A DNA stretch of 35,016 bases from Liolophura sinensis. Lineage: Eukaryota; Mollusca; Polyplacophora; Chitonida; Chitonidae. Location of the stretch: contig NW_027018367.1 in the NCBI RefSeq assembly GCF_032854445.1, positions 1 through 35,016 of the forward strand. Reading direction: 5' to 3'. Below are positions 22,563 to 34,664 of this stretch, piece after piece (the first letter of the stretch is position 1; each line of letters starts with the position of its first letter). The notes under the pieces are model-generated. The model ran no database searches, had not been told where the DNA came from, and worked only from the letters and a program-made list of their open reading frames with translations. The translations under genes and the position numbers were made by a program.

Positions 22563-25500
22563 GTGACTATGACATCAATGATCATTCAATTGTCGCTACA
22601 GCCAAAAGTATTGGTCGGAGAGCAACGCGGTTTGCACCATTCGATTTCTCGTCACAAAATACGTCGGATTAGCCTCTTACCAGCAGCACTGGAACAGTTT
22701 TTCCACTTTTGCATTTTTGCCTGGTCTTTTTTGTTAATTTGAAATCGGATACAATCTAATATGTACAATCGCGACTGGTCATTACTATATTCAACTTTTG
22801 ACTATAAGTTATGTGCCCTTCTGTAGCCCAGAAGACGTCAAATCTTTGGGCTAAGCCCATTTAACTCACCCAACAATTGTCTTACTTTTAAGTCCAAGAC
22901 AATCTCAATGTCTTTATCTACGTGTAGAAAAACCACACCATTCGTACATAAAAAAACACAATGTACTAGATACAGTCTGCTGTAAAAAGTACAACTGATC
23001 ACTGAACCACATCTATAAGGTTCTAATAGATGCGGAATTGGGCCAGGCATCGGCAGCTGTTAAAAAATTGCATATTTCCCTGGTTTCCATGGAGTAAGAG
23101 CCGTTGCTGGGCACGTGACTATGACATCAATGATCATTCAATTGTGGCTACAGCCAAAAGTATTGGTCGGAGAGCAACGCGGTTTGCACCATTCGATTTC
23201 TCGTGACAAAATACGTCGGATTAGCCTCTTACCAGTAGCACTGCAACAGATTTTCCACTTTTGCATTTTTGCCTGGTCTTTTTGTTAATTGAAATCGGCT
23301 ACACTGTACTATGTACAATCGCGACTGGTCTTTATTATATTCAACTTTTGACTATAAGTTATGTGCCCTTCGGTAGCCCAGAAGACGTCAAATCTTTGGG
23401 CTAAACCCATTAAACTCACCCAGCAATTGTCTTACTTCTAAGTCCAAGACAATCTCAATGTCTTTATCTACGTGTAGAAAAACCACACCATTTGTACATA
23501 AAAAACACAAGGTACTAGATACAGTCTGCTGTAAAAAGTACAACTGATCACTGACCCACATCAATAAGGTTCTAAAAGATGCGGAATTAGCCCAGGCATC
23601 GGCAGCTGTTTAAAAAATTGCAAATTTCCCTGGTTTCCATGGAGTAAGAGCCGTTGCTGGGCACGTGACTATGACATCAATGATCATTCAATTGTGGCTA
23701 CAGCCAAAAGTATTGGTCGGAGAGCAACGCGGTTTGCACCATTCGATTTCTCGTGACAAAATACGTCGGATTAGCCTCTTACCAGCAGCACTGGAACAGT
23801 TTTTCCACTTTTGCATTTTTGCCTGGTCTTTTTGTTAATTTGAATTCGGATACAATCTACTATGTACAATCGCGACTGGTCATTACTATATTCAACTTTT
23901 GACTATAAGTTATGTGCCCTTCTGTAGCCCAGAAGACGTCAAATCTTTGGGCTAAGCCCATTTAACTCACCCAGCAATTGTCTTACTTTTAAGTCCAAGA
24001 CATCTCAATGTCTTTATCTACGTGTAGAAAAACCACACCATTCGTACATAAAAAACACAATGTACTAGATACAGTCTGCTGTAAAAAGTACAACTGATCA
24101 CTGAACCACATCTATAAGGTTCTAATAGATGCGGAATTGGGCCAGGCATCGGCAGCTGTTAAAAAATTGCATATTTCCCTGGTTTCCATGGAGTAAGAGC
24201 CGTTGCTGGGCACGTGACTATGACATCAATGATTCATTCAATTGTGGCTACAGCCAAAAGTATTGGTCGGAGAGCAACGCGGTTTGCACCATTCGATTTC
24301 TCGTGACAAAATACGTCGGATTAGCCTCTTACCAGTAGCACTGGAAGAGTTTTTCCACTTTTGCATTTTTGCCTGGTCTTATGTTAATTGAAATCGGCTA
24401 CACTTTACTATGTACAATCGCGACTGGTCATTATTATATTCAACTTTTGACTATATGTTATGTGCCCTTCGGTAGCCCAGAAGACGTCAAATCTTTGGGC
24501 TAAACCCATTAAACTCACCCAGCAATTGTCTTACTTCTAAGTCCAAGACAATCTCAATGTCTTTATCTACGTGTAGAAAAACCACACCATTTGTACATAA
24601 AAAACACAAGGTACTAGATACAGTCTGCTGTAAAAAGTACAACTGATCACTAACCCACATCAATAAGGTTCTAAAAGATGCGGAATTGGCCCAGGCATCG
24701 GCAGCTGTTTAAAAAATTGCAAATTTCCCTTGTTTCCATGGAGTAAGAGCCGTTGCTGGGCACGTGACTATGACATCAATGATCATTCAATTGTGGCTAC
24801 AGCGAAAAGTATTGGTCGGAGAGCAACGCGGTTTGCACCATTCGATTTCTCGTGACAAAATACGTCCGATTAGCCTCTTACCAGCAGCACTGGAACAGTT
24901 TTTCCACTTTTGCATTTTTGCCTGGTCTTTTTGTTAATTGAAATCGGATACACTGTACTATGCACAATCGCGACTGGTCGTTACTATATTCAACTTTTAA
25001 CTATTCGTTATGTGCCCTTCGGTAGCCCAGAAGACGTCAAATCTTTGGGCTAAGCCCATTTAACTCACCCAGCAATTGTCTTACTTTTAAGTCCAAGACA
25101 ATCTCAATGTCTTTATCTACGTGTAGAAAAACCACACCATTCGTACATAAAAAACACAATGTACTAGATACAGTCTGCTGTAAAAAGTACAACTGATCAC
25201 TGACCCACATCAATAAGGTTCTAAAAGATGCGGAATTGGCCCAGGCATCGGCAGCTGTTTAAAAAATTGCAAATTTCCCTGGTTTCCATGGAGTAAGAGC
25301 CGTTGCTGGGCACGTGACTATGACATCAATGATCATTCAATTGTCGCTACAGCCAAAAGTATTGGTCGGAGAGCAACGCGGTTTGCACCATTCGATTTCT
25401 CGTGACAAAATACGTCGGATTAGTCTCTTACCAGCAGCACTGGAACAGTTTTTCCACTTTTGCATTTTTGCCTGGTCTTTTTGTTAATTGAAATCGGATA

Positions 25501-28500
25501 CACTGTACTATGCACAATCGCGACTGGTCGTTACTATATTCAACTTTTAACTATACGTTATGTGCCCTTCGGTAGCCCAGAAGACGTCAAATCTTTGGGC
25601 TAAGCCCATTTAACTCATCCAGCAATTGTCTTACTTTTAAGTCCAAGACAATCTCAATGTCTTTATCTACGTGTAGAAAAACCACACCATTCGTACATAA
25701 AAAACACAATGTACTAGATACAGTCTGCTGTAAAAAGTACAACTGATCACTGAACCACATCTATAAGGTTCTAATAGATGCGGAATTGGGCCAGGCATCG
25801 CCAGCTGTTTAAAAAATTGCAAATTTCCCTGGTTTCCATGGAGTAAGAGCCGTTGCTGGGCACGTGACTATGACATCAATGATCATTCAATTGTGGCTAC
25901 AGCCAAAAGTATTGGTCGGAGAGCAACGCGGTTTGCACCATTCGATTTCTCGTGACAAAATACGTCGGATTAGCCTCTTACCAGTAGCACTGGAACAGTT
26001 TTTCCACTTTTGCATTTTTGCCTGGTCTTTTTGTTAATTGAAATCGGCTACACTGTACTATGTACAATCGCGACTGGTCATTATTATATTCAACTTTTGA
26101 CTATAAGTTATGTGCCCTTCGGTAGCCCAGAAGACGTCAAATCTTTCGGCTAAACCCATTAAACCCACCCAGCAATTGTCTTACTTCTAAGTCCAAGACA
26201 ATCTCAATGTCTTTATCTACGTGTAGAAAAACCACACCATTTGTACATAAAAAACACAATGTACTAGATACAGTCTGCTGTAAAAAGTACAACTGATCAC
26301 TGAACCACATCAATAAGGTTCTAAAAGATGCGGAATTGGCCCAGGCATCGGCATCTGTTTAAAAAATTGCAAATTTCCCTGGTTTCCATGGAGTAAGAGC
26401 CGTTGCTGGGCACGTGACTATGACATCAATGATCATTCAATTGTCGCTACAGCCAAAAGTATTGGTCGGAGAGCAACGCGGTTTGCACCATTCGATTTCT
26501 CGTGACAAAATACGTCGGATTAGTTTCTTACCAGCAGCACTGGAACAGTTTTTCCACTTTTGCATTTTTGTTTGGTCTTTTTGTTAATTGAAATCGGCTA
26601 CACTGTACTATGCACAATCGCGACTGGTCGTTACTATATTCAACTTTTAACAATACGTTATGTGCCCTTCGGTAGCCCAGAAGACGTCAAATCTTTGGGC
26701 CTACCCCATTTAACTCATCCAGCAATTGTCTTACTTTTAAGTCCAAGACAATCTCAATGTCTTTATCTACGTGTAGAAATACCACACCATTCGTACATAA
26801 AAAACACAATGTACTAGATACAGTCTGCTGTAAAAAGTACAACTGATCACTGACGCACATCAATAAGGTTCTAAAAGATGCGGAAATGGCCCAGGCATCG
26901 GCAGCTGTTTAAAAAATTGCAAATTTCCCTGGTTTCCATGGAGTAAGAGCCGTTGCTGGGCACGTGACTATGACATCAATGATCATTTAATTGTGGCTAC
27001 AGCCAAAAGTATTGGTCGGAGAGCAACGCGGTTTGCACCATTCGATTTCTCGTGACAAAATACGTCCGATTAGCCTCTTACCAGTAGCACTGGAACAGTT
27101 TTTCCACTTTTGCATTTTTGCCTGGTCTTTTTGTTAATTGAAATCGGCTACACTGTACTATGTACAATCGCGACTGGTCATTATTATATTCAACTTTTGA
27201 CTATATGTTATGTGCCCTTCGGTAGCCCAGAAGACGTCAAATCTTTGGGTTAAACCCATTAAACTCACCCAGCAATTGTCTTACTTCTAAGTCCAAGACA
27301 ATCTCAATGTCTTTATCTACGTGTAGAAAAACCACACCATTTGTACATAAAAACACAAGGTACTAGATACAGTCTGCTGTAAAAAGTACAACTGATCACT
27401 GACCCACATCAATAAGGTTCTAAAAGATGCGGAATTGGCCCAGGCATCGGCAGCTGTTTAAAAAATTGCAAATTTCCCTGGTTTCCATGGAGTAAGAGCC
27501 GTTGCTGGGCACGTGACTATGACATCAATGATCATTCAATTGTCGCTACAGCCAAAAAGTATTGGTCGGAGAGCAACGCGGTTTGCACCATTCGATTTCT
27601 CGTGACAAAATACGTCGGATTAGTCTCTTACCAGCAGCACTGGAACAGTTTTTCCACTTTTGCATTTTTGCCTGGTGTTTTTGTTAATTGAAATCGGATA
27701 CACTGTACTATGCACAATCGCGACTGGTTGTTACTATATTCAACTTTTAACTATACGTTATGTGCCCTTCGGTAGCCCAGAAGACGTCAAATCTTTGGGC
27801 TAAGCCCATTTAACTCATCCAGCAATTGTCTTACTTTTAAGTCCAAGACAATCTCAATGTCTTTATCTACGTGTAGAAAAACCACACCATTCGTACATAA
27901 AAAACACAATGTACTAGATACAGTCTGCTGTAAAAAGTACAACTGATCACTGAACCACATCTATAAGGTTCTAATAGATGCGGAATTGGGCCAGGCATCG
28001 GCAGCTGTTAAAAAATTGCATATTTCCCTGGTTTCCATGGAGTAAGAGCCGTTGCTGGGCACGTGACTATGACATCAATGATCATTCAATTGTGGCTACA
28101 GCCAAAAGTATTGGTCGGAGAGCAACGCGGTTTGCACCATTCGATTTCTCGTGACAAAATACGTCGGATTAGCCTCTTACCAGTAGCACTGGAAGAGTTT
28201 TTCCACTTTTGCATTTTTGCCTGGTCTTTATGTTAATTGAAATCGGCTACACTGTACTATGTACAATCGCGACTGGTCATTATTATATTCAACTTTTGAC
28301 TATAAGTTATGTGCCCTTCTGTAGCCCAGAAGACGTCAAATCTTTGGGCTAAACCCATTAAACTCACCCAGCAATTGTCTTACTTCTAAGTCCAAGACAA
28401 TCTCAATGTCTTTATCTACGTGTAGAAAAACCACACCATTTGTACATAAAAAACACAAGGTACTAGATACAGTCTACTGTAAAAAGTACAACTGATCACT

Positions 28501-28612
28501 GACGCACATCAATAAGGTTCTAAAAGATGCGGAAATGGCCCAGGCATCGGCAGCTGTTTAAAAAATTGCAAATTTCCCTGGTTTCCATGGAGTAAGAGCC
28601 GTTGCTGGGCAC
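22563..28612 (+). repeat. 11-unit higher-order repeat, copy 1 (units 42-52, 6,050 bp)
   Basis: Units 42-52 (D, B, C', B, A/B, A, B, A/B, B, A, B) are repeated base for base by units 53-63 at 28613-34664. Shared rare marks include GAATTCGG (unit 44), CACTAACCC (unit 45), CTATTCG (unit 46), CATCGCCAG (unit 47), CTTTCGGCTAAAC (unit 48), TTTGTTTGG with GGGCCTACCCC (unit 49), GGGTTAAACCC (unit 50) and CTGGTTGTTAC (unit 51). By eye I find about seven differences over 6 kb: six one-base indels and one substitution (T for G at about 24731). Identity on the left probably starts near 22490, inside unit 41. Confidence 0.93.
23842..23847. other. GAATTC marker of the 6-kb repeat, copy 1
   Basis: A single A-to-T change in TTTGAAATCGG makes GAATTC. 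In this window I see it only here and at 29891-29896, 6,049 bp apart, so it marks the period of the 11-unit repeat. Confidence 0.8.
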
Positions 28613-31600
28613 GTGACTATGACATCAATGATCATTCAATTGTCGCTACAGCCAAAAGTATTGGTCGGAGAGCAACGCGGTTTGCACCATTCGATTTCTC
28701 GTCACAAAATACGTCGGATTAGCCTCTTACCAGCAGCACTGGAACAGTTTTTCCACTTTTGCATTTTTGCCTGGTCTTTTTGTTAATTTGAAATCGGATA
28801 CAATCTAATATGTACAATCGCGACTGGTCATTACTATATTCAACTTTTGACTATAAGTTATGTGCCCTTCTGTAGCCCAGAAGACGTCAAATCTTTGGGC
28901 TAAGCCCATTTAACTCACCCAACAATTGTCTTACTTTTAAGTCCAAGACAATCTCAATGTCTTTATCTACGTGTAGAAAAACCACACCATTCGTACATAA
29001 AAAAACACAATGTACTAGATACAGTCTGCTGTAAAAAGTACAACTGATCACTGAACCACATCTATAAGGTTCTAATAGATGCGGAATTGGGCCAGGCATC
29101 GGCAGCTGTTAAAAAATTGCATATTTCCCTGGTTTCCATGGAGTAAGAGCCGTTGCTGGGCACGTGACTATGACATCAATGATCATTCAATTGTGGCTAC
29201 AGCCAAAAGTATTGGTCGGAGAGCAACGCGGTTTGCACCATTCGATTTCTCGTGACAAAATACGTCGGATTAGCCTCTTACCAGTAGCACTGCAACAGAT
29301 TTTCCACTTTTGCATTTTTGCCTGGTCTTTTTGTTAATTGAAATCGGCTACACTGTACTATGTACAATCGCGACTGGTCTTTATTATATTCAACTTTTGA
29401 CTATAAGTTATGTGCCCTTCGGTAGCCCAGAAGACGTCAAATCTTTGGGCTAAACCCATTAAACTCACCCAGCAATTGTCTTACTTCTAAGTCCAAGACA
29501 ATCTCAATGTCTTTATCTACGTGTAGAAAAACCACACCATTTGTACATAAAAAACACAAGGTACTAGATACAGTCTGCTGTAAAAAGTACAACTGATCAC
29601 TGACCCACATCAATAAGGTTCTAAAAGATGCGGAATTAGCCCAGGCATCGGCAGCTGTTTAAAAAATTGCAAATTTCCCTGGTTTCCATGGAGTAAGAGC
29701 CGTTGCTGGGCACGTGACTATGACATCAATGATCATTCAATTGTGGCTACAGCCAAAAGTATTGGTCGGAGAGCAACGCGGTTTGCACCATTCGATTTCT
29801 CGTGACAAAATACGTCGGATTAGCCTCTTACCAGCAGCACTGGAACAGTTTTTCCACTTTTGCATTTTTGCCTGGTCTTTTTGTTAATTTGAATTCGGAT
29901 ACAATCTACTATGTACAATCGCGACTGGTCATTACTATATTCAACTTTTGACTATAAGTTATGTGCCCTTCTGTAGCCCAGAAGACGTCAAATCTTTGGG
30001 CTAAGCCCATTTAACTCACCCAGCAATTGTCTTACTTTTAAGTCCAAGACAATCTCAATGTCTTTATCTACGTGTAGAAAAACCACACCATTCGTACATA
30101 AAAAACACAATGTACTAGATACAGTCTGCTGTAAAAAGTACAACTGATCACTGAACCACATCTATAAGGTTCTAATAGATGCGGAATTGGGCCAGGCATC
30201 GGCAGCTGTTAAAAAATTGCATATTTCCCTGGTTTCCATGGAGTAAGAGCCGTTGCTGGGCACGTGACTATGACATCAATGATCATTCAATTGTGGCTAC
30301 AGCCAAAAGTATTGGTCGGAGAGCAACGCGGTTTGCACCATTCGATTTCTCGTGACAAAATACGTCGGATTAGCCTCTTACCAGTAGCACTGGAAGAGTT
30401 TTTCCACTTTTGCATTTTTGCCTGGTCTTTATGTTAATTGAAATCGGCTACACTTTACTATGTACAATCGCGACTGGTCATTATTATATTCAACTTTTGA
30501 CTATATGTTATGTGCCCTTCGGTAGCCCAGAAGACGTCAAATCTTTGGGCTAAACCCATTAAACTCACCCAGCAATTGTCTTACTTCTAAGTCCAAGACA
30601 ATCTCAATGTCTTTATCTACGTGTAGAAAAACCACACCATTTGTACATAAAAAACACAAGGTACTAGATACAGTCTGCTGTAAAAAGTACAACTGATCAC
30701 TAACCCACATCAATAAGGTTCTAAAAGATGCGGAATTGGCCCAGGCATCGGCAGCTGTTTAAAAAATTGCAAATTTCCCTGGTTTCCATGGAGTAAGAGC
30801 CGTTGCTGGGCACGTGACTATGACATCAATGATCATTCAATTGTGGCTACAGCGAAAAGTATTGGTCGGAGAGCAACGCGGTTTGCACCATTCGATTTCT
30901 CGTGACAAAATACGTCCGATTAGCCTCTTACCAGCAGCACTGGAACAGTTTTTCCACTTTTGCATTTTTGCCTGGTCTTTTTGTTAATTGAAATCGGATA
31001 CACTGTACTATGCACAATCGCGACTGGTCGTTACTATATTCAACTTTTAACTATTCGTTATGTGCCCTTCGGTAGCCCAGAAGACGTCAAATCTTTGGGC
31101 TAAGCCCATTTAACTCACCCAGCAATTGTCTTACTTTTAAGTCCAAGACAATCTCAATGTCTTTATCTACGTGTAGAAAAACCACACCATTCGTACATAA
31201 AAAACACAATGTACTAGATACAGTCTGCTGTAAAAAGTACAACTGATCACTGACCCACATCAATAAGGTTCTAAAAGATGCGGAATTGGCCCAGGCATCG
31301 GCAGCTGTTTAAAAAATTGCAAATTTCCCTGGTTTCCATGGAGTAAGAGCCGTTGCTGGGCACGTGACTATGACATCAATGATCATTCAATTGTCGCTAC
31401 AGCCAAAAGTATTGGTCGGAGAGCAACGCGGTTTGCACCATTCGATTTCTCGTGACAAAATACGTCGGATTAGTCTCTTACCAGCAGCACTGGAACAGTT
31501 TTTCCACTTTTGCATTTTTGCCTGGTCTTTTTGTTAATTGAAATCGGATACACTGTACTATGCACAATCGCGACTGGTCGTTACTATATTCAACTTTTAA

Positions 31601-34600
31601 CTATACGTTATGTGCCCTTCGGTAGCCCAGAAGACGTCAAATCTTTGGGCTAAGCCCATTTAACTCATCCAGCAATTGTCTTACTTTTAAGTCCAAGACA
31701 ATCTCAATGTCTTTATCTACGTGTAGAAAAACCACACCATTCGTACATAAAAAACACAATGTACTAGATACAGTCTGCTGTAAAAAGTACAACTGATCAC
31801 TGAACCACATCTATAAGGTTCTAATAGATGCGGAATTGGGCCAGGCATCGCCAGCTGTTTAAAAAATTGCAAATTTCCCTGGTTTCCATGGAGTAAGAGC
31901 CGTTGCTGGGCACGTGACTATGACATCAATGATCATTCAATTGTGGCTACAGCCAAAAGTATTGGTCGGAGAGCAACGCGGTTTGCACCATTCGATTTCT
32001 CGTGACAAAATACGTCGGATTAGCCTCTTACCAGTAGCACTGGAACAGTTTTTCCACTTTTGCATTTTTGCCTGGTCTTTTTGTTAATTGAAATCGGCTA
32101 CACTGTACTATGTACAATCGCGACTGGTCATTATTATATTCAACTTTTGACTATAAGTTATGTGCCCTTCGGTAGCCCAGAAGACGTCAAATCTTTCGGC
32201 TAAACCCATTAAACCCACCCAGCAATTGTCTTACTTCTAAGTCCAAGACAATCTCAATGTCTTTATCTACGTGTAGAAAAACCACACCATTTGTACATAA
32301 AAAAACACAATGTACTAGATACAGTCTGCTGTAAAAAGTACAACTGATCACTGAACCACATCAATAAGGTTCTAAAAGATGCGGAATTGGCCCAGGCATC
32401 GGCATCTGTTTAAAAAATTGCAAATTTCCCTGGTTTCCATGGAGTAAGAGCCGTTGCTGGGCACGTGACTATGACATCAATGATCATTCAATTGTCGCTA
32501 CAGCCAAAAGTATTGGTCGGAGAGCAACGCGGTTTGCACCATTCGATTTCTCGTGACAAAATACGTCGGATTAGTTTCTTACCAGCAGCACTGGAACAGT
32601 TTTTCCACTTTTGCATTTTTGTTTGGTCTTTTTGTTAATTGAAATCGGCTACACTGTACTATGCACAATCGCGACTGGTCGTTACTATATTCAACTTTTA
32701 ACAATACGTTATGTGCCCTTCGGTAGCCCAGAAGACGTCAAATCTTTGGGCCTACCCCATTTAACTCATCCAGCAATTGTCTTACTTTTAAGTCCAAGAC
32801 AATCTCAATGTCTTTATCTACGTGTAGAAATACCACACCATTCGTACATAAAAAACACAATGTACTAGATACAGTCTGCTGTAAAAAGTACAACTGATCA
32901 CTGACGCACATCAATAAGGTTCTAAAAGATGCGGAAATGGCCCAGGCATCGGCAGCTGTTTAAAAAATTGCAAATTTCCCTGGTTTCCATGGAGTAAGAG
33001 CCGTTGCTGGGCACGTGACTATGACATCAATGATCATTTAATTGTGGCTACAGCCAAAAGTATTGGTCGGAGAGCAACGCGGTTTGCACCATTCGATTTC
33101 TCGTGACAAAATACGTCCGATTAGCCTCTTACCAGTAGCACTGGAACAGTTTTTCCACTTTTGCATTTTTGCCTGGTCTTTTTGTTAATTGAAATCGGCT
33201 ACACTGTACTATGTACAATCGCGACTGGTCATTATTATATTCAACTTTTGACTATATGTTATGTGCCCTTCGGTAGCCCAGAAGACGTCAAATCTTTGGG
33301 TTAAACCCATTAAACTCACCCAGCAATTGTCTTACTTCTAAGTCCAAGACAATCTCAATGTCTTTATCTACGTGTAGAAAAACCACACCATTTGTACATA
33401 AAAAACACAAGGTACTAGATACAGTCTGCTGTAAAAAGTACAACTGATCACTGACCCACATCAATAAGGTTCTAAAAGATGCGGAATTGGCCCAGGCATC
33501 GGCAGCTGTTTAAAAAATTGCAAATTTCCCTGGTTTCCATGGAGTAAGAGCCGTTGCTGGGCACGTGACTATGACATCAATGATCATTCAATTGTCGCTA
33601 CAGCCAAAAAGTATTGGTCGGAGAGCAACGCGGTTTGCACCATTCGATTTCTCGTGACAAAATACGTCGGATTAGTCTCTTACCAGCAGCACTGGAACAG
33701 TTTTTCCACTTTTGCATTTTTGCCTGGTGTTTTTGTTAATTGAAATCGGATACACTGTACTATGCACAATCGCGACTGGTTGTTACTATATTCAACTTTT
33801 AACTATACGTTATGTGCCCTTCGGTAGCCCAGAAGACGTCAAATCTTTGGGCTAAGCCCATTTAACTCATCCAGCAATTGTCTTACTTTTAAGTCCAAGA
33901 CAATCTCAATGTCTTTATCTACGTGTAGAAAAACCACACCATTCGTACATAAAAAACACAATGTACTAGATACAGTCTGCTGTAAAAAGTACAACTGATC
34001 ACTGAACCACATCTATAAGGTTCTAATAGATGCGGAATTGGGCCAGGCATCGGCAGCTGTTAAAAAATTGCATATTTCCCTGGTTTCCATGGAGTAAGAG
34101 CCGTTGCTGGGCACGTGACTATGACATCAATGATCATTCAATTGTGGCTACAGCCAAAAGTATTGGTCGGAGAGCAACGCGGTTTGCACCATTCGATTTC
34201 TCGTGACAAAATACGTCGGATTAGCCTCTTACCAGTAGCACTGGAAGAGTTTTTCCACTTTTGCATTTTTGCCTGGTCTTTATGTTAATTGAAATCGGCT
34301 ACACTGTACTATGTACAATCGCGACTGGTCATTATTATATTCAACTTTTGACTATAAGTTATGTGCCCTTCTGTAGCCCAGAAGACGTCAAATCTTTGGG
34401 CTAAACCCATTAAACTCACCCAGCAATTGTCTTACTTCTAAGTCCAAGACAATCTCAATGTCTTTATCTACGTGTAGAAAAACCACACCATTTGTACATA
34501 AAAAACACAAGGTACTAGATACAGTCTACTGTAAAAAGTACAACTGATCACTGACGCACATCAATAAGGTTCTAAAAGATGCGGAAATGGCCCAGGCATC

Positions 34601-34664
34601 GGCAGCTGTTTAAAAAATTGCAAATTTCCCTGGTTTCCATGGAGTAAGAGCCGTTGCTGGGCAC
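28613..34664 (+). repeat. 11-unit higher-order repeat, copy 2 (units 53-63, 6,052 bp)
   Basis: Copy of 22563-28612, directly adjacent and in the same orientation. Most differences from copy 1 restore the array-wide majority base, for example T5 in place of T6 at the unit-53 equivalent of 22727-22732 and CAATCTC in place of CATCTC at the equivalent of 24001. One goes the other way: an A7 run at 32299-32305 against A6 in unit 48. Identity extends to about 34688, seven bases into CATTTAATTG of unit 64, and then stops. Confidence 0.93.
29891..29896. other. GAATTC marker of the 6-kb repeat, copy 2
   Basis: Equivalent site in unit 55; see 23842-23847. Confidence 0.8.

Noticed and set aside
26560-26817. 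An 85-codon forward open frame, identical at 32611-32868
   Set aside because: The two are the same satellite segment in the two 6-kb copies. The altered CCTACCCC in units 49 and 60 removes the TAA present in most other units. No coding signature, and identity reflects DNA duplication.
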